Assembly (NCBI GenBank): GCA_011009095.1
Contig: VTPC01090596.1
Location: 117,187-181,186, forward strand
Reading direction: 5' to 3'
Source: Ignelater luminosus
Lineage: Eukaryota > Arthropoda > Insecta > Coleoptera > Elateridae
Length of the DNA: 64,000 nt
Made by a program: the position numbers and the translations under genes. Each line of letters begins with the position of its first letter. Within the stretch, counting starts at the first letter, position 1. Of the stretch, positions 36,101 through 45,000 are shown piece by piece. Below the pieces are notes generated by a model that searched no databases, was not told the DNA's origin, and worked only from the letters and a program-made list of their open reading frames with translations.

Positions 36101-36306
36101 GAGGAAGGGATACATGTCAGGGTGATTCCGGTGGACCACTAACAATATCGTACAATGGTAAAAGAACCTTAATTGGGGTAGTATCTTGGGGTATCGGATG
36201 TGGAAAAGAATATCTTCCTGGTGTATATACTGATATTCAGAAATTTGTTCCTTGGATAAGGTTGTGCTTTAAAGATCTTTGTAGTTATAAAAACGTATTA
36301 CATTAA
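18157..36306 (+). CDS. Gene B: secreted cysteine-rich-domain trypsin-like serine protease, six exons, 407 residues
   Basis: Exons: 18157-18406, 18490-18675, 32502-32679, 32748-32961, 35852-36040 and 36100-36306. All introns are GT-AG, with phases 1, 1, 2, 0 and 0, giving one continuous frame. From the second ATG (18178) the protein opens with a clear signal peptide ([17 protein letters not shown]). Residues 85-121 form a six-cysteine compact domain ending VWVCCV. A very acidic linker (EEDEDD) follows, then Cys147 and the activation site R156-IVGG. The catalytic triad is His201 (TAAHC), Asp251 (NDIALL) and Ser349 (GDSGG). Asp343 in the pocket predicts cleavage after Arg/Lys. The layout matches insect zymogens of the Stubble/filzig-like group, whose pro-domain stays disulphide-linked; that family placement is from memory. 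Exons 5-6 are paralogous to gene A. The tail after FVPWI differs from gene A because of a small indel. A possible AATAAA lies at 36444. Intron 2 is 13.8 kb and full of transposons. Confidence 0.9.
20799..21130. mobile_element. Inverted pair of transposase C-terminal fragments (Tc1/mariner type)
   Basis: The arm at 20799-20911 (+) encodes [20 protein letters not shown] and continues with a lysine-rich [12 protein letters not shown] stretch. This is the region around the third catalytic Asp of a Tc1/mariner transposase. The arm at 21016-21130 is its near-perfect reverse complement. On the minus strand that frame continues past the arm with [18 protein letters not shown] and a few more residues toward 20915, which is typical of the transposase C-terminus. 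The unit is therefore two head-to-head copies forming a palindrome with about a 105-bp spacer. An accctgta-type transposon end lies just outside at about 21180. No complete element is recognisable. Confidence 0.75.
22294..24864 (-). mobile_element. hAT transposon remnant with perfect 8-bp target duplication
   Basis: The ends read cagtgcagaattaacaat on the left and, as reverse complement, cagtgccggattaccaat on the right (15 of 18 positions equal). Both sides are flanked by the identical 8-mer gttttgag (22286-22293 and 24865-24872), the target-duplication length of hAT elements. GC-rich subterminal DNA follows each end. The minus strand carries a damaged transposase of the type annotated in animals as zinc finger MYM-type protein 1-like. 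About 900 bp between the transposase remnant and the right end contain no recognisable N-terminal transposase sequence, so that part seems deleted or replaced. Confidence 0.9.
22422..23823 (-). pseudogene. hAT transposase pseudogene (ZMYM1-like), minus strand
   Basis: Four reading blocks follow one another on the minus strand. Residues near 23823-23566 include [20 protein letters not shown]. The next block reads [12 protein letters not shown] and [14 protein letters not shown], conserved in this hAT group. A third (23422-22925) carries [22 protein letters not shown] and LLNSLLDFL. The last (22817-22422) ends with a hAT dimerisation-type motif, [14 protein letters not shown]. The first two blocks are in the same frame, separated by a TGA (23563-23565) where relatives have Arg, a likely CGA-to-TGA change. 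The third and fourth blocks are each in a new frame. The N-terminal zinc-finger portion is not visible, so this is non-functional. Confidence 0.88.
24929..26222 (+). mobile_element. mariner transposon, second family, apparently intact
   Basis: A 1294-bp element bounded by TA (24927-24928 and 26223-26224). The terminal inverted repeats of about 30 bp start cgagggcggttcagtaagta, and the right end matches with about three mismatches. The whole interior is one transposase gene. It stands 64 bp right of the end of the hAT element, inside intron 2 of gene B and in sense with it. Its ends and transposase differ clearly from the mariner at 3816, so it is a separate family. Confidence 0.95.
25108..26157 (+). 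CDS. mariner transposase with complete DD34D triad
   Basis: A 349-residue open frame from the ATG at 25108; an upstream in-frame TTG is not a credible start. The N-terminal 110 residues carry the paired helix-turn-helix DNA-binding region. The interdomain linker reads [11 protein letters not shown], the mariner signature WVPHEL/WVPRLL. The catalytic triad is complete: [12 protein letters not shown] (Asp158), FHHDNAP (Asp252) and LAPCDFF (Asp287), with 34 residues between the last two. It ends GDYVEK followed by TAA. The codons are more GC-rich than the surrounding intron, and there are no stops or frameshifts. This suggests a recent insertion. The family catalyses cut-and-paste transposition into TA sites. 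Activity cannot be judged from sequence alone. Confidence 0.95.
   Translation: MEKEQYRSVIRFLFLDGKKCEEIKAKLDAVYGDTSPSMTTVRYWFKEFKRGRTSVFDEERPGCPADVVTEEIIQKVHDMILADRRTKAREVAEAVGVSTGTAINILHDKLAMKKLSARWVPRLLTVDNKRMRLLTSKQCLEQFKRNPKEFLRRVVTVDETWIHHYTPETKQQSKQWISPGESAPKKAKMVPSAGKVMATILWDANGVILMDFLEKGRTITGQYYSELLDSFDKKLKETRPHLAKKKVLFHHDNAPVHSFGVVAAKLHELRYKLLPHPPYSTDLAPCDFFLFPNMKKWLAGKKFSSNEEVIAEIEAYFGEFDKSYFLEGLKKWQERWEKCIFLKGDYVEK
30800..31500 (+). pseudogene. Non-LTR retrotransposon reverse transcriptase relic
   Basis: One frame at 30810-30963 reads [20 protein letters not shown], then [13 protein letters not shown]. This is the catalytic Y-x-D-D region of a reverse transcriptase, preceded by the LFN-type helix. 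Downstream, YKYFGQKYG resembles the conserved block after the active site, but it lies among stops and frame changes. Fragments continue to about 31500 (for example YNKKVDLYS). It is a heavily decayed LINE-type fragment on the + strand inside intron 2 of gene B. No ends, tail or target duplication could be defined, and the clade cannot be named. Confidence 0.7.
32962..35851 (+). other. Intron 4 of gene B (2.9 kb)
   Basis: It starts gtaagtgtc and ends ttttattttag, phase 0. It corresponds to the much larger intron ending at 5529 in gene A. It contains a TTA trinucleotide run near 33497-33520 and diverged direct-repeat pieces at about 34300-34410 and 34740-34890, which share ttttcgttttg and attgctcacatatc. 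A lone transposon-like end lies near 35370. No coding sequence was recognised. Confidence 0.85.
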
Positions 36307-37766
36307 TACGATTATTATCCCAACTATATTTATTATTTGTGACTTAACCCAGTATGACTGTATGACTGAATGTAAATATAGTATTTAGCGTGAATATATA
36401 TAGTGATTAGTAAATATTACCATTGATTTTGGTTGTTGATAAAAATAAACTCTATTACGTTTCGTTACGATTCTGTTACCATTGTTCAGATTAAATAATG
36501 TAAAGCACTTACTTAATACTAAATCTAGTTCAAAGAAACGAAATATTGTAAATTGTAAACGTACGCAAACGTAATTAAGAAGGTAAAAATAAATTGTAAT
36601 TATAGAAAATCGATATAATCCTCTACAAGACAACTAGTGTCTTATCTCTGCAAGTAATATTTGTTAATATTTACATTACTATTAGTAGGACGAATTTATG
36701 AGTTTAAATAAAATTATTGTTGCATATGAGTATTATCGGTAATACGTAAAAAGATCAGTAGCGTAACCAGAATTGATACAAAAAAGAGACCGAAACTAGA
36801 ACATCAACGTAACTTAAAACATTTTTATTTTTTTTATTATGTGCAGCCTGTACCTAATATTTAGTACTGTTACTAAAAAAGATACTTGAATAGTTACCAC
36901 TATTAGTTTGTTAAGTTTCTCTAAATATATACAGGGTGTCCTGTAAATGCCGACAAAGCTTCAGGTCAACATCTTCTTCTATGGGTGCTTACTGCAAATC
37001 TGCAAAAAGAAAATTCTTCCCCAGCTTAGTTTTCTTGTACAAGCGGCTAGAAGTTAACGTCTTTAACACTGAGTAAGCAGAAACAATGAAATCGAATCCA
37101 AATAAAACCACTAGCAATTCAGCAAATAAATTTATTGAAACAACAGTTACCCTTAATAAAGTACAGAACTGTTAAATTTTGCTTTTTGAAGATGATGTTA
37201 AGAAATGAATTCTTACCAAGAAATAGATATGGCAAACACATGAAATCTGGCGGTAAATATTGCATATTTGGTGTTTGATCATATTCTTCATAGTTCTTTG
37301 AATTAACGCCGTTTTACTTAATAATCTTTTTGGGAGACTTAAATCTAACCATATTTGGAGAGAACTTTTCATTTGTTTTTTGAGAAGACCAAAACTAATC
37401 TTATTTAAAGAGGACCTTTTATTATCGTTCTGGAGAACCATTTTATTGGCTTGTCGGTAGACCATTCTTCATTTCAACATTAAAATTTCAAATAAAATTT
37501 AATTCCAATTGCTGAACATGATTTCTCTTAATTTGTCTTGCACATAATGTTGTATTTGCTTTAATAAAGTTACAACTATAATTTGAAATGAAACAATTTG
37601 CTTTTCTTATTTTATATATTTAATATAACAAGCCAGTATAGCAGAAACTACAGGTTCCTTTAGAGTTATAATTGTGTTGATCTGTTTAAGAACAAAAAAA
37701 ACCTAAATCATTTACTTTATTGTTATTACATTTTAGTACTTTAACATGTTGATAATATTTTATGTA
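36307..37766. other. 3' flank of gene B and intergenic DNA
   Basis: This includes the 3' untranslated region of gene B, with candidate AATAAA signals at 36444 and 36588. A lone TA-preceded cagggtgt-type transposon end lies at 36936. A 97-codon minus-strand frame at 37172-37465 is rich in Lys, Leu and Ser and matches nothing I know. The rest is AT-rich with no supported gene. Confidence 0.45.
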
Positions 37767-39074
37767 AAGGGTTTTCCAATAAGAGGTGTTATTTTGATAT
37801 TCAAAGAAAAGTGCCATTTTTTAATATAAATGATCGGATGTTTATTTCATTATAAAGAGGAAGGTATGCCGTTAATAGTGGAAAATAACATCAGGCAAAT
37901 GACCACCACGACCACGCTTACAGGACAATATCCTTTTCATGAAATTTTCCATAACCAAATCGCAAAGTGGCTGCCCTATGTCCTCGATAGCCTCACGAAT
38001 TCCATCTTTGAGGTCTTGAATCGACGCTGGGCTGTTGGCGTAGACCTTCTCTTTCACGTGGCCCCAAAGAAAGAAGTCGCAAGGTGTTAAATCACAAGAT
38101 CTCGGTGGCCAATTGTGATCACCTCTTCGAGAGATAACACGGTCCGGAAACTTTTTCCGTAAAAGATCAATGGTTTCGTTGCTTGTGTGGCACGTAGCGC
38201 CGTCTTGTTGAAAGTAAACGTTGTCCAGATCAATACCATCCAATTCCGGCCATAAAAAATCGTTAATCATCTCTCGATAGCGCAATGCAGTCACCGTAAC
38301 TGTTGCTCCAGCCTCATTTTCGAAAAAGTAAGGTCCAATGACTCCGCCGCCGGACCATAAACCGCACCAAACAGTCACATGTTGAGGATAGAGAGACTTT
38401 TCAACAATAACTCTTGGATTTTCTGAGCCCCAGATCCGACAATTTTGCTTGTTGACGAAGCCACCGAGGTGGAAATGGGCCTCATCACTCAAGATGATTT
38501 TTCGATGGAATTCTGGATCATTTTCATGCATTTCAACGACCCAATCAGCAAAGACACGACGTTGTTGATGATCGGCCGGCTTGAGTTCTTGTGTTAACTG
38601 GACTTTATAAGCCTTAAGACCCAAATCTTTATGCAAAATACGGTGTAATGACGTTTGTGGAATGGCTAATTCCAAAGAACGACGAGGAATGGACAAACCT
38701 GGGTTTTCTTTAACACTTTCGGCTACAACAGCAATATTCTCGGCTGTTCTTGAGCGACGTGCACGGGTTTTATTCTTCACATCACTAACTTGTCCCAAGA
38801 GCTCGAATTTTTTCACCAATTTCTGTATTGCGGTCCGACAAGGTGCTTCACGGTGACCCAAAAATGTTCGAGTTTTACGAACCGTCTCTGCCAAATTTTC
38901 ACCATTTTTATAGTGAATTTTAATAATTTCAATGCGTTGTTGAAGCGTGTATCGTTCCATATTTATTAATGGCGTAGTTTCTACTTGTCAAATGTCAAAA
39001 AATGATAGCTTCAAAAGTGACATCTACCGAAATAGCGGGCTATTCAAAATAACACCTCTTATTGGAAAACCCTT
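37767..39074 (-). mobile_element. DD41D-type Tc1/mariner transposon, intact-looking, minus strand
   Basis: A 1308-bp element whose two ends are perfect inverted repeats over 31 bp, starting aagggttttccaataagagg on each strand. TA flanks both sides (37765-37766 and 39075-39076). It holds a single uninterrupted minus-strand transposase (38960 to 37872). Identical ends and an undamaged frame argue for recent arrival. It lies 1.5 kb downstream of gene B. The family differs from the DD34D mariners and from the decayed DD41D element at 13131. Confidence 0.95.
37872..38960 (-). CDS. Tc1/mariner superfamily transposase, DD41D, intact
   Basis: A 362-residue open frame starting with a true ATG (MERYTLQQRIEIIKIHY) and ending IFHY before TAA. 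Residues 1-60 form the first helix-turn-helix. Residues 88-115 form the second (SIPRRSLELAIPQTSLHRIL). The catalytic residues are Asp159 in ILSDEAHFHLGG, Asp253 in FQQDGATCHTS and Asp295 in LTPCDFFLWG. The 41-residue spacing between the last two defines the DD41D group reported for rosa-type elements; this naming is from general knowledge. All three acidic residues are present and no stop interrupts the frame, so it may encode active enzyme. Codon use is more GC-rich than its surroundings. Confidence 0.94.
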   Translation of the reverse strand: MERYTLQQRIEIIKIHYKNGENLAETVRKTRTFLGHREAPCRTAIQKLVKKFELLGQVSDVKNKTRARRSRTAENIAVVAESVKENPGLSIPRRSLELAIPQTSLHRILHKDLGLKAYKVQLTQELKPADHQQRRVFADWVVEMHENDPEFHRKIILSDEAHFHLGGFVNKQNCRIWGSENPRVIVEKSLYPQHVTVWCGLWSGGGVIGPYFFENEAGATVTVTALRYREMINDFLWPELDGIDLDNVYFQQDGATCHTSNETIDLLRKKFPDRVISRRGDHNWPPRSCDLTPCDFFLWGHVKEKVYANSPASIQDLKDGIREAIEDIGQPLCDLVMENFMKRILSCKRGRGGHLPDVIFHY

Positions 39075-41157
39075 TACTATAGATGTAATGCTTTCCTGTT
39101 TGCTTAATTAAAGTTGTATATACAAAAGTGTTCATTTTATTCTATTACCTAAAATCTTCTAACAACACGGCCTAGAGCTGCCAACTTGAATTTCGGGTTA
39201 AATCATGAAGGGTTCATTAGTAAAGTAAATAAAATGTACGAATTGTAACCTTTGTTGATACTTACAGTACTGTTAGATTGAACCCGTAGCAATTAATTGA
39301 TTCTATTATTTTATTTAACTTTTAAGTTAGTGGTATTTTTTAGGCTGATTACTGATTTAAACATGATTTAAGCGCACCACTTTTTTATAGCATACATAAT
39401 CTAACAGGTGACTTTACGACGGTATCTATCAGAACCTTTTTTGTACAGAACTCACTGCTCTACAAAATCGTCTAAACTTTTGCCTATCTGGTTTGGTTTC
39501 CGAGATATTGGTCCATGAAGTTTATAACCTCCTTTTTTTAGATTGCTCGGCTCCCACAAGGAATTAAAGGGTAACAAATTAAGTCCTTATAAAGAACCTC
39601 TAAGGCAATCAATCTTTACAGATTTAATCGCCTCCGTTTTCAAATATCTTATTTGATAGTTTTACAGTGCTATGTTATTACAAGTTTTAGTGTTACCAGG
39701 ATGCCTTTAGTGTAGTTTCCTCGAATATTTCAAGTGAAATTCTAATATTCACCTTAATCCGTAATTTATGAAGAGTAACTGTACCTACTGTATAGTCTTT
39801 ATATGTCTTCCATGAAATTTAGGTCAGGATTTTGAAAAATCAGTACATAAGATTATTTCTGTTTTCAAATCAACCTAGTCCATACTGACGATAATATGAC
39901 TCGAAACGTCTTGCTGAAAAGCGTGCTAAGTAAACTGCAAATATCATATTGACAGTATTAGGACCATTAGATTATACTTCTTTACATTTACTCCGTAGTT
40001 CTGAGTGTTTGGTGGAGTAAACTTTGTATGGTTGAACAATATGATCTTGGAACTTAGCTGTGGATATGATTTGAACAGCAGATTCTTGTTTAAATATGCC
40101 CAGTTTGAATACCTGCTTAGATCTCAAGCAAATTGATAGTTTTTGGCCTTCCCAAAAAAATTGAGAATATTGTGTACTTTCAGTTCTTTGAATCAAGCAA
40201 CGACCACTTCGAACAAGTATCGACGGGTCTTCTAAATCTTCATCAAAAATCTTGATAAAAACTAGTTTTGTTACCAAAATTTTAAATTTCCTGATTCTTT
40301 TGTAATTTATTTGATTCGTTCCCTAGATGAATGTAAACCAAAGTGGAATAAAACACCAATTCGCCCCTCAAACCTAAGAACTATTCATAACTGGCATTCT
40401 GTTTCTTAATAGAGACTTTTTCAAACTGAAAAAATGTTACACTAAAAAATATTGATAAGGAATTAAGGATGAAGAAACTTACATTAAAAACACTCCATGT
40501 TGTTAAATTATAAAATTATGAACAGTAGAATTATTCAACTAGAATATAATAACGGAATAATGTTCTCGTAGCTACTAATTCTAAGCGTACTAAAATGGAG
40601 AAGATAATGGTAACCAAACAGTTAGTACACAGAGAAAACGTAAAGGGTAACCGAAAAGGCACTCTGCAGCATGTTCAGATACCATTTAAAATTAGAAAAA
40701 TGTGGGTTAGCACTTAACAGATCTATCATATTGCAACCACAGTTCAGCATTTAGAATTTCTACGCTTTATTGAGGTTCGCAGTAATAGTGAAGTTAGTGA
40801 GGGAAATGAAGATGAGCCTGCAGCCTTTAGGTCCTCAACACACAATGTTTGTAAAAGATATACTAAGTCTTTTTGATTTCATAGTGGCCTTTCCATACTC
40901 TGAATGTATTACTAGGTGTAATAAAAATGATCTTAGAGATCGAAGTAATCAAAATTCTTCATTGCTGTGATCTTGTCTAAAATGATCTTGATGATAGATA
41001 CCAGATAACAATAAATACTTTGCTTTCTTCTTAGGTGCTGTTTTGAATCAAAGTAATCTAAACTACTCACGGCATAAGCTATTAATTACACAAGGTAGAG
41101 GAGTTTAGGTACATCGCTTTTCTAATGTTTTCTCTATAATGTATTATAATAAAAATA
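39075..41157. other. Intergenic; one unexplained open stretch, no supported gene
   Basis: AT-rich DNA with no conserved gene. The only notable piece is a minus-strand open stretch of about 112 codons (about 40308 to 39972) without an in-frame ATG, described under findings. Short frames elsewhere look like chance. Confidence 0.4.
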
Positions 41158-42040
41158 CAGTGTGTCCAAGATAAGGATGCACAGCATGGGGATCTTGGAA
41201 ATGGTAAGAGATGCAGAATCGGTTAAATGGAATGACAGTCGGCTATTTATAGGACCTTTTCGTTGGCGTTTGCAAAATCTAGATATCTTGGATAGTTTCA
41301 AAGATATTTAAAAAAAGCAGATTTCTCGATTTTCCGTATTATTTTTTCTTTTATTTATTTGAAGAGATATCAGAAAACTAAAACCACTTTTCCATTGTCA
41401 CTTTTTGTTCTCTATTAAAATACGCTAACTAAATTCCTGTACAACATTTCGGTTTCGAGTAAACATCATCAACCTCATTTTTGCAAATTGGCGAAAAAAC
41501 AATTGAAAATTGTTTTGGATAGCACTTGTTGCCACGATTTTAATGATGCATTCTGCAGTACCCTGACCTGCACGATCACCTGATCTAATACCGTTAGATT
41601 TCTTTCCTCTGGGGTTATGTCATGAATCATGTGCTCAACCGAAATTTTGAAGATGAACAGCAATTATTGCAGTTGGTCACAAGAGCTATTCAAAACAATT
41701 TTCAATTATTTTTCCGCCTATTTAAAAAAATGAGGTTGATGATGGTTACTCGAAACCGAAACGTTGTACAGGAATTTTGTTAGCGTATTTTAATAGAGAA
41801 CAAAAAGTGACAATGGAAAAGTGGTTTTAGTTTTCTGATATCTCTTCAAATAAATAAAAGAAAAAATAATAACGAAAATCGAGAAATCTACTTTTTTTAT
41901 ATCTCTGAAACTATCTAAGATATCTAGATTTTGCAAACGCCAACAAAAAGATCCTATAAATAGTCAACTTTCATCCCATTTAACCGATGCTGTATCTTTC
42001 CAAGATCCCCATGCTTTGCATCCTTATCTTGGACACACTG
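41158..42040. mobile_element. Long-inverted-repeat foldback element derived from a Tc1/mariner transposon
   Basis: An 883-bp unit flanked by TA (41156-41157 and 42041-42042), whose arms are inverted repeats of about 320 bp (41158-41480 and 41727-42040). Both ends start cagtgtgtccaagataagga. The central 245 bp contain a + strand fragment of transposase: PARSPDLIPLDFF, then, after a one-base frameshift, WGYVMNHVLNRNFEDEQQ and the following residues. This is the region around the third catalytic Asp. The Trp before PARSP has become a stop (TGA). The element is thus an internally deleted, non-autonomous derivative of a long-TIR Tc1/mariner relative. A transcript through it would fold into a hairpin with about 320-bp arms. 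Confidence 0.88.
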
Positions 42041-45000
42041 TATATAGAAACATTTTGTAACTATAATCATAATTTAAGTGATTTTTCTAGAATTATAAAT
42101 TTTTACGTAATGTTAGCAGATATCAAGATTAACACTAATGTATAAATGAGAAAGTTTAGGAGCCGTACTAAAACAATTTCGTTTAGTAGGTATCCTACAA
42201 TAGGCCAGGCCGATGTTGTTAATGCAATTAAAAAGTAAAGAAAATCAAACAAACTTATAATCCGTATACACCGTTCACGATGTTTCTGGGTCGTAAATGG
42301 CTGTGGCAGAATGACAGTTTGAGTATTATAAACTGGGCTGTTTATCTATTAACTCAGCTAGTAAAATCTTATTGACGCTTAATGTGCTTTAAGGTTATGA
42401 TTTTATGACAGTTTGATCTTACGCTGTTACCTTTTTTTGTAAATGTGTAAATCGATTACGCTGAAAGATTGTTTCACGAAGATTTCTATTTATTTCTATT
42501 TATAAATTAAAGTTTTATGTTTTTATTTATAATCTTTGGCATTCTTCTTAGTTGGCATTAATAGGTGCAAAATATAAAAAAAATTGATCTTCTTTTAACA
42601 GAGCAAAACTGATCGGTACTAAATGTTTATGCAAAATTTTTGATCGTGCAACGGCGCCAAATACAAACGCAGGTACGGCAATTTTCAAAAAAAAAAGGAA
42701 GCAACACTTCCAACCTAACAAAATGAAATCACGGCCTGTTACGATCCAAAAACATTGTGAACGTCGTATAGTTAGTTAATAGTTTCAAAAAAATCGCTTC
42801 TTCCTTGAAATTTATATTAAATCAGAAAACCGCAAAAAATTATTACCATGATTCAAAGGAACTCGAAATTCTCCTTAAAGATCTTCAAAGATCCGGTTTA
42901 GTAAAATTCTGATCCTCTAATTATCATTCCGGTTTTATTAGAAAATTATAAATTGATACCTGAAGAGAAAGAAATTCGGCGAAACATGAAAGTTTCATAA
43001 ACAGAAGAAATGATTCACTTCTATGCTTTCAAAATTAAAAACATTTTACATCCTATTTAAAATAGGACTTCTAAAAATTTAATATGCATGTAATTAGGTG
43101 CGAATTGTTCCTATTTGAGAATGCTATCGATTTAATATGTTTCAAACGAAGATTAAAGATACGAATCATTACTGTATGTTGTGAAAAATATAATATTGGT
43201 GTAAGATAAGTTGTCTATATACAAGGCGCTTCAAAGAAATCGTGATCTAAATTTAACTCTTCCTTCCCTAACACCTGACCATTCGTCGGTGTTTCAAAGT
43301 CGATCATTAAAGTAAAGAGTACTAACGGTACATCCCCTCCTGAGTACCTGCAACAGCACTAACACTGCGTTGCCGAAGAGGTCGATGACCTGAATCGTAC
43401 TCCAGGATGGTAGAAGTCTTCTTCTGCCAGTGCCTTCTTAACACCGGCTAGGTGATGATCGTGACCATGGGGATGACCTCCAGAAATTAGCGCGCGAATA
43501 TTTAAATCGATCTCCCCATATTTGCCGTCGATAAAATAATGACAATTTTTTAAAAAAATTACGCAAATTTCGCCGATGGTACTAAGGACATTAGAATCTA
43601 ATTTTTGCATAATTTAATATTAATTATTAAAATGTTATTGTGACGTTTCAAATTTTAATCGTTATATTATTATATTTTTAAATAGTATTTGTTAATTAAC
43701 TTATTTTAATTTATTTATATAAATTGTTTGTTTCTATTTTCCGTGTAAATATCTCTAGTCTTCATACATACAAGGTAAGTTTCAAATATATAATCAATAA
43801 TTTGATATCTGTGTTAATTAATTAGTAGTAGAAATACAACAAACTCGATTTCAATGCTTGTATAGACAGGAAACTTGTTAAAATGTTAATATTTACATAA
43901 TACTGTTAATTGTCAGCAAGTCTATAAAATTTATAACTGGTGTTATCTTCAATCAACAAATTTTATAATTGCAAAAGAAATTAAACATTACAGCCAAATT
44001 TTTTGCGCATACCAATTTATACCTCCTTAAAGGAAATTATTAAGCTGTTAATTACAAGTCATAACTGTACTTCATCTGGTACAAGTTTCACATTTATAAT
44101 AACTGTAGTAATAATAATAAAATTAACAAGAAGCAATTATTAATTTTTTGTTTGTCATTTTAACAGTTTCAAACTACTAAAATAAACAAAAAAATTAAAT
44201 TTCTCGTGCTTATAAATTTTAGTTGTGCTATAAATTTTAATAATTTATTAAAGAGTTGATAAGCAACTAAAATAACCTGAAAAACAAAAATCTATTAATT
44301 TTCATAAATGAGGACCATTTGTTTATTTCCACTCCAGCACCGGTTTTGTTAAACTAATTAACAGCAACTTATATGTTAATTATCTTAACAATTAAATTTA
44401 ACAAACAAAACGTCCCAAAGTTATCTAAAACTCATTCCTTCTAGTTAATTCTTTTACTATACGTGAAGCTGTAAACAAAATTAAACGAAAGAGATTTTTA
44501 ATTTAATAAATAATTATCGAAACGCTAATTCATTTCCTGTATCGCTCGGTATCGCCACGTGATTTTCTGAAGTGGGTTAAAAGAATTTAAAGATGCTCAA
44601 CAGTTCAGAACCGATTAACTGTTCTTGTCATTACCGGGAAAATTAACAGTTTTGAGTAGCAATAATAACTCTGATTATATTCAACGACAGTAATATCGGA
44701 TGATAATATCGAACCGATAATAACTAATTTCCTTTTAAATTACACTCAGAAATAATTGCAGAAGAGATGTAAGGAAAGGAAATTAAAAAACTTGCCATAG
44801 ACCTTGAGCTTGATTTATCTGGAAGCTTTCAAGCTGAAGGTCGCGACACTGGCTTTGTTTTCTAAATATCATGACCTAGCAATGCTTTTAGAAAATTAGG
44901 TCTGACCTCCTACACCGTAATAGTAGTAACGGTGTATTATATTTTGTAGTTTACATTAGTTGTTTGTGATGTGAAGTAAATAAGGGAAGCCATGCGTGAA

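Noticed and set aside
37830-38856. Plus-strand frames opposite the DD41D transposase
   Set aside because: They are shadows of the minus-strand transposase; the first also runs across the element's interior without any motif.
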